A stretch of DNA of 64,000 bases from Pratylenchus scribneri (Eukaryota; Nematoda; Chromadorea; Rhabditida; Pratylenchidae), in contig JAQSEB010000013.1 of NCBI GenBank assembly GCA_030063045.1, positions 1,380,431 through 1,444,430 on the forward strand, written 5' to 3'. Position numbers and translations under genes: made by a program. Shown here one piece after another: positions 33,617 to 44,640 of the stretch; within the stretch, counting starts at the first letter, position 1; the number at the start of each line of letters is the position of its first letter. The notes below the pieces were generated by a model. The model saw only the letters and a program-made list of their open reading frames with translations, was not told where the DNA came from and made no database searches.

Positions 33617-36600
33617 ATGATGATGCTGATTGCAATTTTATTATATTTCTTCACAATTTGTTGTGAATATGCATTTTTGACGGAAATTGACATTGGCAAT
33701 GGCAGCAGCAACAGAGGACAAAAGCGGGGAAGAGACAGCAATGAAGGTTGACGAATTGGCACACCACACCAAATTAATTTGAACTTTGGGAGAATTAGAA
33801 TATTTTTATTGCAGTAAATATTGAAAATAAATTAATTCCGGAATTTGTTAGAAAATTGGAAATCTAATTTTAGAATATAGCCAACGACTTGAGAATAGGT
33901 TCATTCTACTCGGCATGCAATTAAAATAATTTCAAAAGTCTGATAGAAAAATTTACAAAAAAGATAATCAGTTAAAACAGCTTTGACTAAATAGTTTTCA
34001 AAATAGGCTCAGAACGGCCACCATTTTTGAGTCAATTAAGCCAATTCTTGACAAAATAAGAAATCTAGAAAATAAGATTTCAAAAATTTATTTATCGATA
34101 AAACAAATGGTAAATTTCTATAACTAATTTCGAAATTTTTTTTTATCCCGAAGGCTTATTGGTAGGTAAACAGAATAATTGCTTTGATCGGAATTTTTTC
34201 CTATCTTTTTATTCTATAAAATTTCCAGCATTTTTGTCAATTTTAAAATATAAAGCTTTGTGTGCGGAAATTTTACTGAATTTCAAAAAATTTTCTAGCC
34301 AGCTGGCGCCTTCCGTTACCCATAACAATGGTTTACCTCCATGCCTATAGGGCCTCTATAAAATTGATTTAGAATAATCACTTGCTTATTTAGTATTAAG
34401 CCATCCAAATTCAATGCCGAAAATTGATCTTGAAGCTAATTCGGAACTGGCCAAAATTTTTGAATTACATGATTTGTTGGCTGTTCGCGGCCAAAAATTA
34501 TTTGCTCATCCGGAAATTTTGGATGATCTAGTAGAGCCGTTAAAATCCACTGACATTATTGATGAAATGCATTTCCATGAAAGAATGTCCAATTTACTAA
34601 GGGATATTCTGGAAATTGTTCCAATTCAGGCACATGTATTCAGCATCTATAATTATTCTAATTTGTTTTTAAATTTAAGAGAGAGAAAGCTAAAAGAAAA
34701 GAAATAGAATTAACACCGGAGCAGAGGAAACGCTTCATAAAGTATAAATATCCGAACCCACATCGCCTTCTTTTCCAGCCATTATTAATGGATGCAATCA
34801 ACAAGGTGTGAGCTTAAGTAAAGAATTTTATTAGTGATTATTGGAAATGTATATTTTAGGTGGACATCCAAAATGAAATTCAAAATGATTTGAAAACAAT
34901 TTGGGCAGAAGAAAATGCGGATGAATTGCGAATAAAACAAAAATATTTGTTCCAATTTGGATTCATTATGGACTGCATTTATGCATATTATATGGACGGC
35001 AAACAGAAAATTGACTTTGACAAAATAGCTACAAAGACAATAATGAAAGTAAGTAAAGTCGAACAACATCCATTCTACTACATTTTGGCCGAAAACAAAT
35101 GTGCCAGTGAAGATGAAATTCGAATTTTTATGAATTTGATCATCTCACAAAATACGGTAATTTTTTCCTTACTGATGAGAAAGCTAGCCCCCTCTTGCGG
35201 ACCCGCCATTTGCGGATGAAACATTCTGGTGCCGATGGCGATAAAGTTGATGTAACATTGTTTATGGCATTTTATTAGTCATAAAATTAGCTACAAAAAG
35301 ACAACAAAAGCTTCGGCTAATTTTGAGTATTCAGTAAGGTATGGCCAAAAAACCATTGGTTTAATTAAAATTGTGTTTTTGTCACTGAAACTCAAATGCC
35401 AAAGCTTTTGTTATTATCATTTTATAGCTTATTTTTATACTTAATAAAATGATATAAACAGTGCCAACGCACCTATATCACTAGCAGATCATTTCTTCCG
35501 TAAAATGGCAGGTCCGCAAAACGCGTAACACAGATGTGTATTAAAAATATTCCTTTTTAGGAAAATATTGATGAGAGTCTTCAAGATTTTTTTATTTCCC
35601 GTATAAAAGATCAATTTGTGAATGAAATGACGGCAAATGAAGAGAAGATGAAAGGGAAGTTAGAAGAAAAATATGCGCAATTGCGAAAGGATCCATATTT
35701 CCCGGAAAAATTGCCAAAACTTTCCAATTTGTTGGCACTATTGGAAGTGACATCTGAAATAATTGTGCAAATTATTAAACAAATAAAACCGAAAGACTAT
35801 GATAACCAAATGAAATTGATGGATACAATTAAATCGATACTAAAAATAAATGTTTCCGAAGGTGGAAAGGTGTACATTTCAAGCCACTACAAAAGATTAG
35901 CAAACAAGGTTTTTGAATGGAAAATTGATACGAATTAAATTTATAAAAATAAGAAATTTATAAAAATGTACAAATGTGAAATTTCTTGTTTCAAAAAATT
36001 TTTAAATTATTTTTTTTTTTCAAAAAATCAAGCAAAAATTAAAAATAAAATAAAAATTATTTATAAAAAATAATTTTATCATTTTTTTTTCAAATATTCA
36101 ATTTTCATCTCATTAAGATACCAAATGAAAAATTGCGAACAAACTTGAGAGCAATCAGCATAAAAGACACAGTTTTCACTTCCTTATTTAATAATGACAT
36201 TATATACTCATATGGAAAATGGTACAACCACCTAAAAGTCCATATGATCAAATTTTTGGCCGTAAAATATTATGGTATATCCGACCTCGAGAATAATGAT
36301 GATTGGGAGATGATTGGCTTTAAAATAGGCAAAAGTATTGTGCAGAAAACTTTAAGGTATATTTTTATTTGTTTTTAAAAGGAGGATTTTACAAATAATT
36401 AATTTCGTTTTTTTCAAATAATTTTATTTAATTTTTCATTTTTTAAAATAAAAATTATTTATTTCCTCTATAGAATATATTTTTAAATTAAAAAAAAAAT
36501 TATTTGAAAATTCCACATCTAGAAGTCAAAATAAAATACTTTTTAATTGTAAAAAATTGAAATAATTCTTAAGAATAATTCAAAATGTAAAAAAGGTTTA

Positions 36601-37713
36601 TACTGGTTTATAACTGTTTAGAAATTCATCCTTGATGCCCCTAGTTAAGGCATAAAAATTTATATATATGTTGCAGCCGATCTCGTTTTTTAACCGATCT
36701 CGTTTTCGGCATGTTCTAGTTATCATACAGACTTGATCTTATAGCTCATTCAATTCGTCAGGGTCGGTTTTCTTTAAAAGATTTCAATTTCAGAAAGATT
36801 TGACAAGTTTGAACCAAAGTTATGGCCAATTAAAATTTCGGGTTTTCAAACCGGTTTAACTAGGGTAGGGCTAGGGCTATGGTCAGGCCGGCATGGATTT
36901 TAGGGCTAGGGTAGGGTAGGCTAGGGTTAGGAAAAAGGATTAAAACTCTAATTGGCCTAGGAACTGAGATATGGTCATTAGCCACAAACTACAGTGTCTG
37001 TCACTACACTATTTCTGGCAGAAAAAAACGAGATCGGCTAGCCGAATTCGAAATCGGCTAAAAAAATGAGATCGGCTGAAACATATATTTTATCATGGTT
37101 TAACCCAATTCAAACTAAATTTTGAATCCAAAAACAAAATGACGATTTCAACAGCTTAACATCTTGATTTTTAACTGAAACAAAATTAATTATATACAAT
37201 TCGATGCGTCATGAGTCCTGTCCTGACGATAGTATAAGATTGGAGGTCTAGAGGACTACCGTTTTTTTGTATTTTCAATATTTTTTAAATACAAATTAAA
37301 TACTTTCCCAAAGGAAATAACCTGCTGCTGCCTGCTGGCCAATTATTATTTTGGCTGGACTAGCTCATTGCTGAAATAATAATATAATTCCTTTTATTTT
37401 TAGTCACATTCAAGAAAGGAATACTCGAAAGAAAGAGGAGAAGAAAAATGAACTGCTCGCCCAATTGCATTTACGCATTTTTTGTTTGGGAATACGCCAA
37501 ATGGACAGTACCAAACGAATATTGTCGTCAGAAAGATTTAGCGAAAAAAGCATATTCCACTCTTACATGGTTTCGGAATTGCTGGAATTTGTGCCTGGAG
37601 CCATGAAAAAATTTAATGAAATAGTCTTTCCAAAAGAGGAAATATTTGATATGAAGCAAGAGATGAATCTATTCTTTGTGGCTCTGTCAGAAGTTCGTCA
37701 CAAAATGTGCTAA
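33617..37713 (+). CDS. Unit 5: secreted repeat-family protein, 7 exons
   Basis: Exons 33617-33746, 34394-34635, 34680-34805, 34860-35156, 35561-35908, 36118-36356 and 37404-37713 join in frame to 563 residues. Exon 1 is a signal peptide (MMMLIAILLYFFTICCEYAF). The acceptor used by the other copies before exon 2 (ATTCAG) is here ATTCAA, but an upstream TTTAG at 34389-34393 gives an in-frame start seven codons earlier, so the gene can still be spliced. The second donor can be GT (after 34635) or, as in units 2 and 4, GC (after 34629); both keep phase 0. Family motifs include KDPYFPEKLPKLSNLLALLE and LRIFCLGIRQMDS. The C-terminus stops about 30 residues early (EVRHKMC), removing the charged tail. 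Probably functional; splicing of exon 2 is the weak point. Confidence 0.7.
35185..35523. mobile_element. Second copy of the 350-base foldback element, unit 5 intron 4
   Basis: It shares the end CTTGCGGACCCGCC and the inner arms CATAAAATTAGCTACAAAA with the element at 12315-12665, and shows the same two-arm structure. It is more diverged. Confidence 0.7.
36664..37088. repeat. Foldback element with CCGATCTCGTTTT arms, unit 5 intron 6
   Basis: Left arm ATATATGTTGCAGCCGATCT, right arm the inverse of ATATATGTTTCAGCCGATCT; AGCCGAT units are repeated in both. The spacer (36850-36935) has GGGCTAGGGTAGGGTAGG-type telomere-like sequence. Confidence 0.7.
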
Positions 37714-39270
37714 AAAACAGCAAAAGAATAAGCAGGAAGAGCCGAAAAAAATTTTATCTCCATAAAATCATTCTTCGGCGGTTTTTTTTTGAATTTTTTC
37801 TTTTAAGGTTTTCATTGTTAAATGAAAATGATATTTTTTCCTCTTTTCCTTTACATTTAAATTTCAATTTGTTGTCGAATTTTGGTCACAATTAAATAGA
37901 TAAATGTGAATTTGGATAAAGTTTTACCTGTTAAAAAAATGAAAAATTAATATTTGGTTGTTATGATTATAATTAAAATCGTCGACATAATTATGCGATT
38001 TACAAATTGTAAAACTATTCTAGAGTATCATAAATGTAATTGGCTTTTGAAAATTACTTTGTTCCATATTTGTATATTTTGTTGGGTCAAAGAAATTTGT
38101 GCTATTTTATGGACAATTTTTTGTCAAAAAATGGGTCTTTTAAAGGCTTAATTTCTTTATAAATTCCAATTCAAAATGCCTAAATATAACATAAATTTAA
38201 CCTCAAAAATATATTTCAATTAATTTAAATAATAAAATCAAAGGATTGCTTCAGCCTTTTATAAAATAAACGCCGCAAAGTTTTGATGCTGTTTCCCACA
38301 GTCCCCACATAAATTTATCCAATTGCTCGTCATTTCCATTTTATTTTCCATCATTTTCTCTGATTTGCCTTGGGCAATTTTCCATCCACGATGTCCTATC
38401 CATTTTTATTTATGTATTTTATTTTATCGGTACTGTAAAAAAAGAACAGAAAAGGAATTGCCCTAGGGCAATTTGCCAGCATCAATCATCGCCAAACCTC
38501 AATTCCTCCATCCTCATCCCTCATTTTTTGTCTTTTCAATTTTCTTTTTCTTTTTTGCCCATTTTTCACCTCTCTTTTACCAAAAACTTGCTCTAGACAA
38601 TTTGCCGAGCAGAATAAATTTACTCGGTGAGGTCTACGTCTTCATTTTTTTTGGTGAATATGTATTTGCAATTTTTACTCATCTCCACATTCATTTTGTC
38701 TTTTCCTCCCTCAACCCACAAAAAGGCAGTCCATTTACTCTGCTCAGTCATCATTTATTTTCATTCAGCATTCCCCAATATACCTAGTCAATTTAATCGG
38801 TAATATTTTTCTATTCATTTTGATGATTAATCACTTTTTGTTTTTTTATGAGTTCAAAATTATTTTCCATATTATTTTTTGGGTCTAATTTCGCCTTTAC
38901 ATTCATAAACGAATTCATGAAAATGTTTCAATCTCTATTATAATTATAAAGCATTAAAAAGTCCCATTCCATTGGATTCTTCCCAATTAAGGGATGTATG
39001 TGAATTACTAATCAAATCAACAAAAATAAACCAAATATTTTGAAATTTTTGGTCTAAATTCCATTTTACCAACTAAAATTTTTCCACAATTTTAAGTATT
39101 TTATATCCTTCCTAATTAAGATAACTTAAATTTGTCAACAAATTCAAACTCATTTTAGGAAAAATTTTCATAAAAATGAAAAACACTGCCAAAATAATGG
39201 AGATTACAATTCCTAATCGACATTTTTTAATCGTAATCGCCAATTCATCCCAAAAGAACACACTACACCG
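37714..39270. other. Intergenic, no supported gene
   Basis: It begins with the family 3' flank. A 104-codon frame at 38473-38787 is a pyrimidine-rich, Phe/His-rich stretch without signal or splice support. Nothing else is visible. Confidence 0.4.
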
Positions 39271-39276
39271 GAATTT

Positions 39277-39361
39277 ATGATGGGCCGAGGCCACGAAAAT
39301 GTGCTCGACCTGTTCGATATTTCATCCCAAAGAGTGATTGATTTGCATGCATTGATTGAAG
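39277..39361 (+). CDS. Possible single exon of unknown gene
   Basis: A balanced-composition stretch reads MMGRGHENVLDLFDIS, then QRVIDLHALIE and a GT donor. Another coding-like piece follows a TTTTCTAG acceptor near 40002-40078 (LNLDERGFLGICLSP, then TGA), but the phases do not join directly. It may be a decayed or incomplete gene. Confidence 0.25.
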
Positions 39362-39738
39362 GTTTCGTTATATTGTTAAATTTTTTGTGCAAAATGGGAA
39401 TATTTAAATTGAAAAGATTGACGGAAATTTAACCCAAGGAATTTGAAAGTTTCGAGCTAAAATAATAAAAGAGAAGAATGAAATTTTTTTAAAAAATCTG
39501 CCCAAATTTTTGGAAAATTTCAAAACCATTTTATAGTATGAATAGATGAAGAATATATTTGAAAACTTTTTGATCTGAAAAATATTGAAATAATTATCAA
39601 AAATTAATTACCAAAAATTGTTAATTGAAGTTTTTTCGGACAAAACTTTTAAGATTCCTAATAACTCTTCTCTAATCTACTCATGCGTTCATTGTTAAAA
39701 AAATGGTATCAAATTTTCTTAAGTTAAAAGCCAATATT

Positions 39739-39871
39739 CAGAGCTGTGTCTTGTTCCGATTAAGTGCCGGCTCCGGCTCCGCTTCGGAGTTGGAGCTGGA
39801 GCCGGAGCTAAAAATTTTAAAGGCCGGAGCTCGGAGCCGGAGCTAAGAATTATGAAAAGCTCACAGCTCTG
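39739..39871. mobile_element. hAT-like MITE, 133 bases
   Basis: Ends CAGAGCTGTG and CACAGCTCTG form a perfect 10-base inverted repeat. The flanking 8-mers CCAATATT and CTAATATT match at 7 of 8. The interior is a GC-rich array of GGAGCCGGAGCT in both orientations, unlike the surrounding AT-rich DNA. Confidence 0.8.
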
Positions 39872-40045
39872 CTAATATTAATTTGAATGCGATGCCGTAA
39901 CCTCAATTCACTCCTTCATCAGATTTCCAAAGCCAGTAAAATTAAATTCAATATAAATTATAATGGTTCTTCCATATTATAATTTTTCTTTCCTTTTCTA
40001 GTTATTTCGTCTCAATTTGGATGAACGTGGATTTTTGGGAATATG

Positions 40046-40327
40046 CCTCTCTCCTATGATCGAATTCAATTTTTGATGTCAATTTTGTGGAAAATGATGG
40101 CGGCATTAAAGGTTTTTAATTAATAAAAAAATGAACAAATTTTTTGACATGCGCTCAGCTTTCAAAACATAAAAATTTTCCAGACCTCTCTCTCTTTTGA
40201 TCGAATTCAATGTTTGATGTCAATTTTGTGGAAACTGATGGCGGCATTAAAGGTTTTTTGAATAATAAAAAAAGTGAATAATTTTTTTTACATGCACTCA
40301 GCTTTCAAACATAAAAATTTTCCAAAC
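40046..40327. repeat. Tandem duplication of about 140 bases
   Basis: The run CCTCTCTCC, then GATCGAATTCAAT through AAACATAAAAATTTTCCA occurs twice in direct order (40046-40184 and 40185-40327) with small changes. Confidence 0.85.
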
Positions 40328-40527
40328 ATAATTTGAAAACCTAATCATGGAAATGCCAATTTTTATCACATATTTGACTCCATTGGTAATGATGGGACAA
40401 GCCAACATATTTACAAATATGTGTGTGACCTATTTATTACTGGTAAAATGATGGAATTGGGTTTACCTGATTAGCATAAATATTGGAGGATAAAATGGAA
40501 GTCGAAATTATAATTAACAATGAGAAA

Positions 40528-41063
40528 CAGGGTGGCCAGGTCTCTAAGTGAAAAATATGGCAAAAGCAAAAATAAAATGGCATTTTACATAAATGCAAAA
40601 ATATGGCATTTTTATGGCATCAATTTTTATCTTTAAAATATTATAAATATGCGTTTATTTTTCAATTCCATGTTTATCTGTAATCGATTTTGCATTGTTC
40701 AATAACTCATTTTGAGAAGAAAATAGATCAAATCATCAAGATCATATTCTTATATAATAATTTCTTCAGACATATAATAGATTTGTTTAGAGAAAAAATA
40801 AAGCAAAAATTTTCCGCACCAAAAATGCCTCACATTGAAAAATTAATTGAACATTAATGGCAGCGCAGCGAAAAATTTGTCCAAATGGCCGACCAGTGAA
40901 AGATTTTAGTCCAAAATAATCGCGAGGCACAAAATTTTAGTCAGAAAAACCATCAATTCTAAGATAATTTTATTTATTATAAGACAAAGCAAAAATATGG
41001 CAAAAAATAAGGCAAAACTTTATAAATATGGCAAATGCCATATAAATAAGGTCTCTGGTCACC
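40528..41063. mobile_element. Probable hAT-like non-autonomous element
   Basis: It starts CAGGGTGGCCAGGTCTC and ends with the inverse of GGTGACCAGAGACC. GAGAAA borders both sides (40522-40527 and 41064-41069). The interior GCAGCGCAGCGAAAAATTTG resembles the element at 21564-22028. Sequence on both sides (GGTAAAATGATGG, ATTGGCATAAATGTTGG) is also duplicated, so the exact ends are uncertain. Confidence 0.5.
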
Positions 41064-42217
41064 GAGAAATCCTGTATTCGTGGTAAAATGATGGCATTTT
41101 ACTTACAAGATTGGCATAAATGTTGGGTGGACCAAATGGAAATCAACAATATAATTACCAATATGAAATCGAATTTTGCATTTTTGTAAAGGATAGAATT
41201 CTTAAATAAGCAAGCAAAATAATGAAAATTTATTTTAATTAAAAAGAGCGATATAGAAGAGAAATCTATAATTTTTTCTAATAAAAAGAAATTTACATTA
41301 ATAGAATATTACAAAATTTTCTGAAAAAGAGAAAAATAACAAATGATATATACCATTATAATTTAAAAATTATAAAATTTTATAAAATATACATGATGAA
41401 ATTAATATAATAATTAATATTATATTTTCTCAATTTTAATAAAATTATATATTATTTACATGATTTTCAAGTACAATTTAATGATATGAATTAAGGAATT
41501 TTTTAAATGGATTTGCAATAAAAGAAGATAAAAATTATTATAATTTTTGCGATAAAAAATTATTAAAATTATTTAATAAAATAATTAGGGTAATGAATTC
41601 AAAATTTGAAAATAAGAATCATTTTTATTGAAATTATAAATTTCCTTAATTGAGTTAATTTTTCTAATAGCCAATCTAAAAAATTACAAGGATAAATTTT
41701 ACTTTTATAAATAATTATTTTTGAATATTCTGGTTTCGAAGATGTGCGATCGATAAAGTATGTAACATGAAGTTGATTAATGAAATGTACGAATGATGAT
41801 GAAGGGCAATTAAATTTTGTTAATGATAAATTTATATTTTAAATAAAAAATCAATTTTAATTAAATGTGTTAATATATTTTTTCATAAGAAAATTAATTT
41901 ATAATTCTTAAATTCATCAATTTTTCATATTAGAAAAAAGGATTAGAATAATTTTAGAAAATTTTTTTAACGATCGAGAGAAGAATTAAATTAAAAAATC
42001 TTGTAGAATATAAAAGTTAGTGAAATAATGAAAGAAAAAATTATAAAAATTAATTAACTATTTTATTCATGTACAATATTATTTATAAAGAAGTTCATGA
42101 AATAGAAAAAAAAAGAAATAAATGGACAAGCTATCTTTAAAGATAATTCATGAAAGAAAAAATAAATAAATTAAATTTCTTATATAAATTAAATAACTTC
42201 TATAAAGATATAATTAC

Positions 42218-42758
42218 TCAGTCTGTTAACACCATACAGCTGCCAAAGATCTAAAAAATTTAATAAATTATAGATAAAATATATATTATAGCCAATTATT
42301 AATTCTTTTAATTAAATTAAATTTGAAACTGATAGATAAAAATAAAAAAGAAAAAATATTATTTCGTATTCAATATTTCTCATAAAAATCCAAAATCTCC
42401 AGAAAATTTATTAGAAAAATAATAAAATTTAAATAATTAAATAAATATGTTCGAAAATTTAATATATATAGGATATTTTTTAGATAAATAATATGAAAAA
42501 CATTATTTTTTTTCAAAGGTCAAATTAATAAGATGGAAAAAAATAAGATTAATCAATTTATTTAAAATAATTGAAGAATAATAAATTATGAAAAAATTAA
42601 ACAATATAAAAAATTATTAGGATTTAATTTTAATACTCACCTTTTATAGAATAATGGAAGATTTTTTCGCTTTTATTGGCGATTGTTTGTGATTTGTGCC
42701 TTATTGGTTCAATAATGCTTATTTTTCTTTTTTTTCCATACCTTCGTCCCATTCGTCT
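42218..42758 (-). other. Two phase-compatible exon-like islands
   Basis: On the complement, 42758-42641 is open for 39 codons after TATGAATAG and before GTGAGT (motif IIEPIRHKSQTIANKSEKIF). The island 42250-42218 follows TTTTTTAG, precedes GTAATT, and joins in phase 1 (DLWQLYGVNRL). The other strand also gives readable frames, so strand and reality are open. Confidence 0.2.
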
Positions 42759-44448
42759 CTATTCATAAAATTCGAAATTTACTCATTTAAAAGAGAAGCA
42801 AATGATAAAATTAGAATATTACAACAATTTATTCAAGAGAGATGGAAAAATTTTTTCTTTAGAAATAATATTTAAAATAATTGAAAATTATATTATTTTT
42901 AAATATTAGAAATATAAAAATTAATTTATAAAAATATTTATATATACGATATAAATAAAATGGCATTGAGTAGGACGGCTATTATTACTAGTTGAAATTT
43001 CTTTTATGTTAATTTCAAAAGAAAAAATCAAAAATATTATATGAAGATTTTTAAAAAAAAATTTAAAAAATTATTATAGCATTAATCAAATTATTATGCT
43101 ACTTTTTAAAAGGAATTTTAATAAAAATTTAATTTCAATTCAAATATAAATTTAAATTCGAGAAAAGTTATTTAAAAATAAATATTATAGAAAAATTTAA
43201 ATGAAAAAATATTACAATTTAAAAATGATAATAATTTTATGAATGCAAAAGAAAAATAGAATATTCATTCAATGTTTTCCCCAAAAATTACAAGATTAGC
43301 AAGGTTAATGCAAAGCAACCTGGTAGAATTTCTTTTATAATCTTTATTGATATTTTTAAAATTAATTGATAAATGAATTAAAAATAAATAATATAAATTA
43401 CTTACAATGAAAAATAAAATTGATAAAAATTATTAAATAAAATAAATTTTTAAAAAATTTATAAATTGTACAAACATTTCAAAGTAAATTTTATTTTGAT
43501 TAAAATAATTTCATGAGAGGAATTAAAAAATATATATTTTTTATAAATTCATAAAAAAATTAAAAAATTTATAAAAGAAAAAAATTCATTAATAATAATT
43601 TAAATATGATGATCTATATGCTAATAAAGGGCAATATGATGATCATTATGAAGATGGAAATTACGGCAAAGTTGAATGTGAAAGTGTAAATAGATAGTTG
43701 CCTACTGTTAATGTAAATTTTAAAATTTAAAAACAAAATGCCATCAATCTTCTTAAATGATGGAGAATAGAAAACAAATTTAAAGATAATATCAATACTA
43801 TATATTCGAATAAAAAAAATAAAAGAGAAAACTAATGAAAATAAATGGAAATTATTTTATCAGTTTTTATAATGAAAAGAATAAATCATGAATATTAATT
43901 TTTAACATCATTAAATTTTGACATCGATGTTCCTACTGAGACATGAGGCAAAATTTTTTCAAAATATATATTTTTAATGAATAAAATACAATTTATTTTT
44001 AAATCTAAATTTTCTTTAATATCTAAATTATTAAATAATAAATTTAATCAAAATTTTTTTTAAAAATAATTAGAAATTAATTTAAAATAATATAGTGAAA
44101 ATAAAATAGTCAAAATTTATGCAGAAAAATCTAGCAGAAAAATATGAAATAAATTTAATATAAAAATCATAAATATTTGTAAGAAAATAGAAAAAATTAA
44201 TTTAAAAAATTTAATTTAAATTTTGAAATAAAGAATAAAAATTATAAAATAATTTTTACTTAATTTTATTATTTAATTTTTTTAATAAAAAAAATAAAAA
44301 TTTTCTATGATCACAAGAAATAATTTGAAAAAATATATAATAACATATTAATTTGAATATTTTTTAAATAAAAATTCCAGAAAAAAGAATAAAAATATTT
44401 AAAAAAAAGATTATTAAAATAAATGAACAAATAATAAAAAAAGAAATA

Positions 44449-44640
44449 AAGTCAAAAAATGGTGAGAATGTCCGTGCAGTATTCTACATCGGCGAGACCG
44501 TGGACATGACAAAGATATTAAATACCATCTCTATTAAATCGTCCATTCAAGGGGGATCGCCAAAACTGACAAAAGTTCAGGGATGGCTTCTGGAGTGTCG
44601 TATAAAAAGAAATCATATATTAAATAGTGATTTAAAATAA
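44449..44640 (+). other. Exon-like island
   Basis: An open frame in a balanced-composition island reads VFYIGETVDMTKILNTISIK, then GGSPKLTKVQGWLLEC. It is preceded by CCGTGCAG, a possible acceptor, and followed by GTATAA. Not recognised; the complement is also partly open. Confidence 0.25.

Noticed and set aside
38473..38787. 104-codon frame on the plus strand
   Set aside because: Pyrimidine-rich, Phe/His-rich, with no signal peptide, splice context or paralogue; probably chance.
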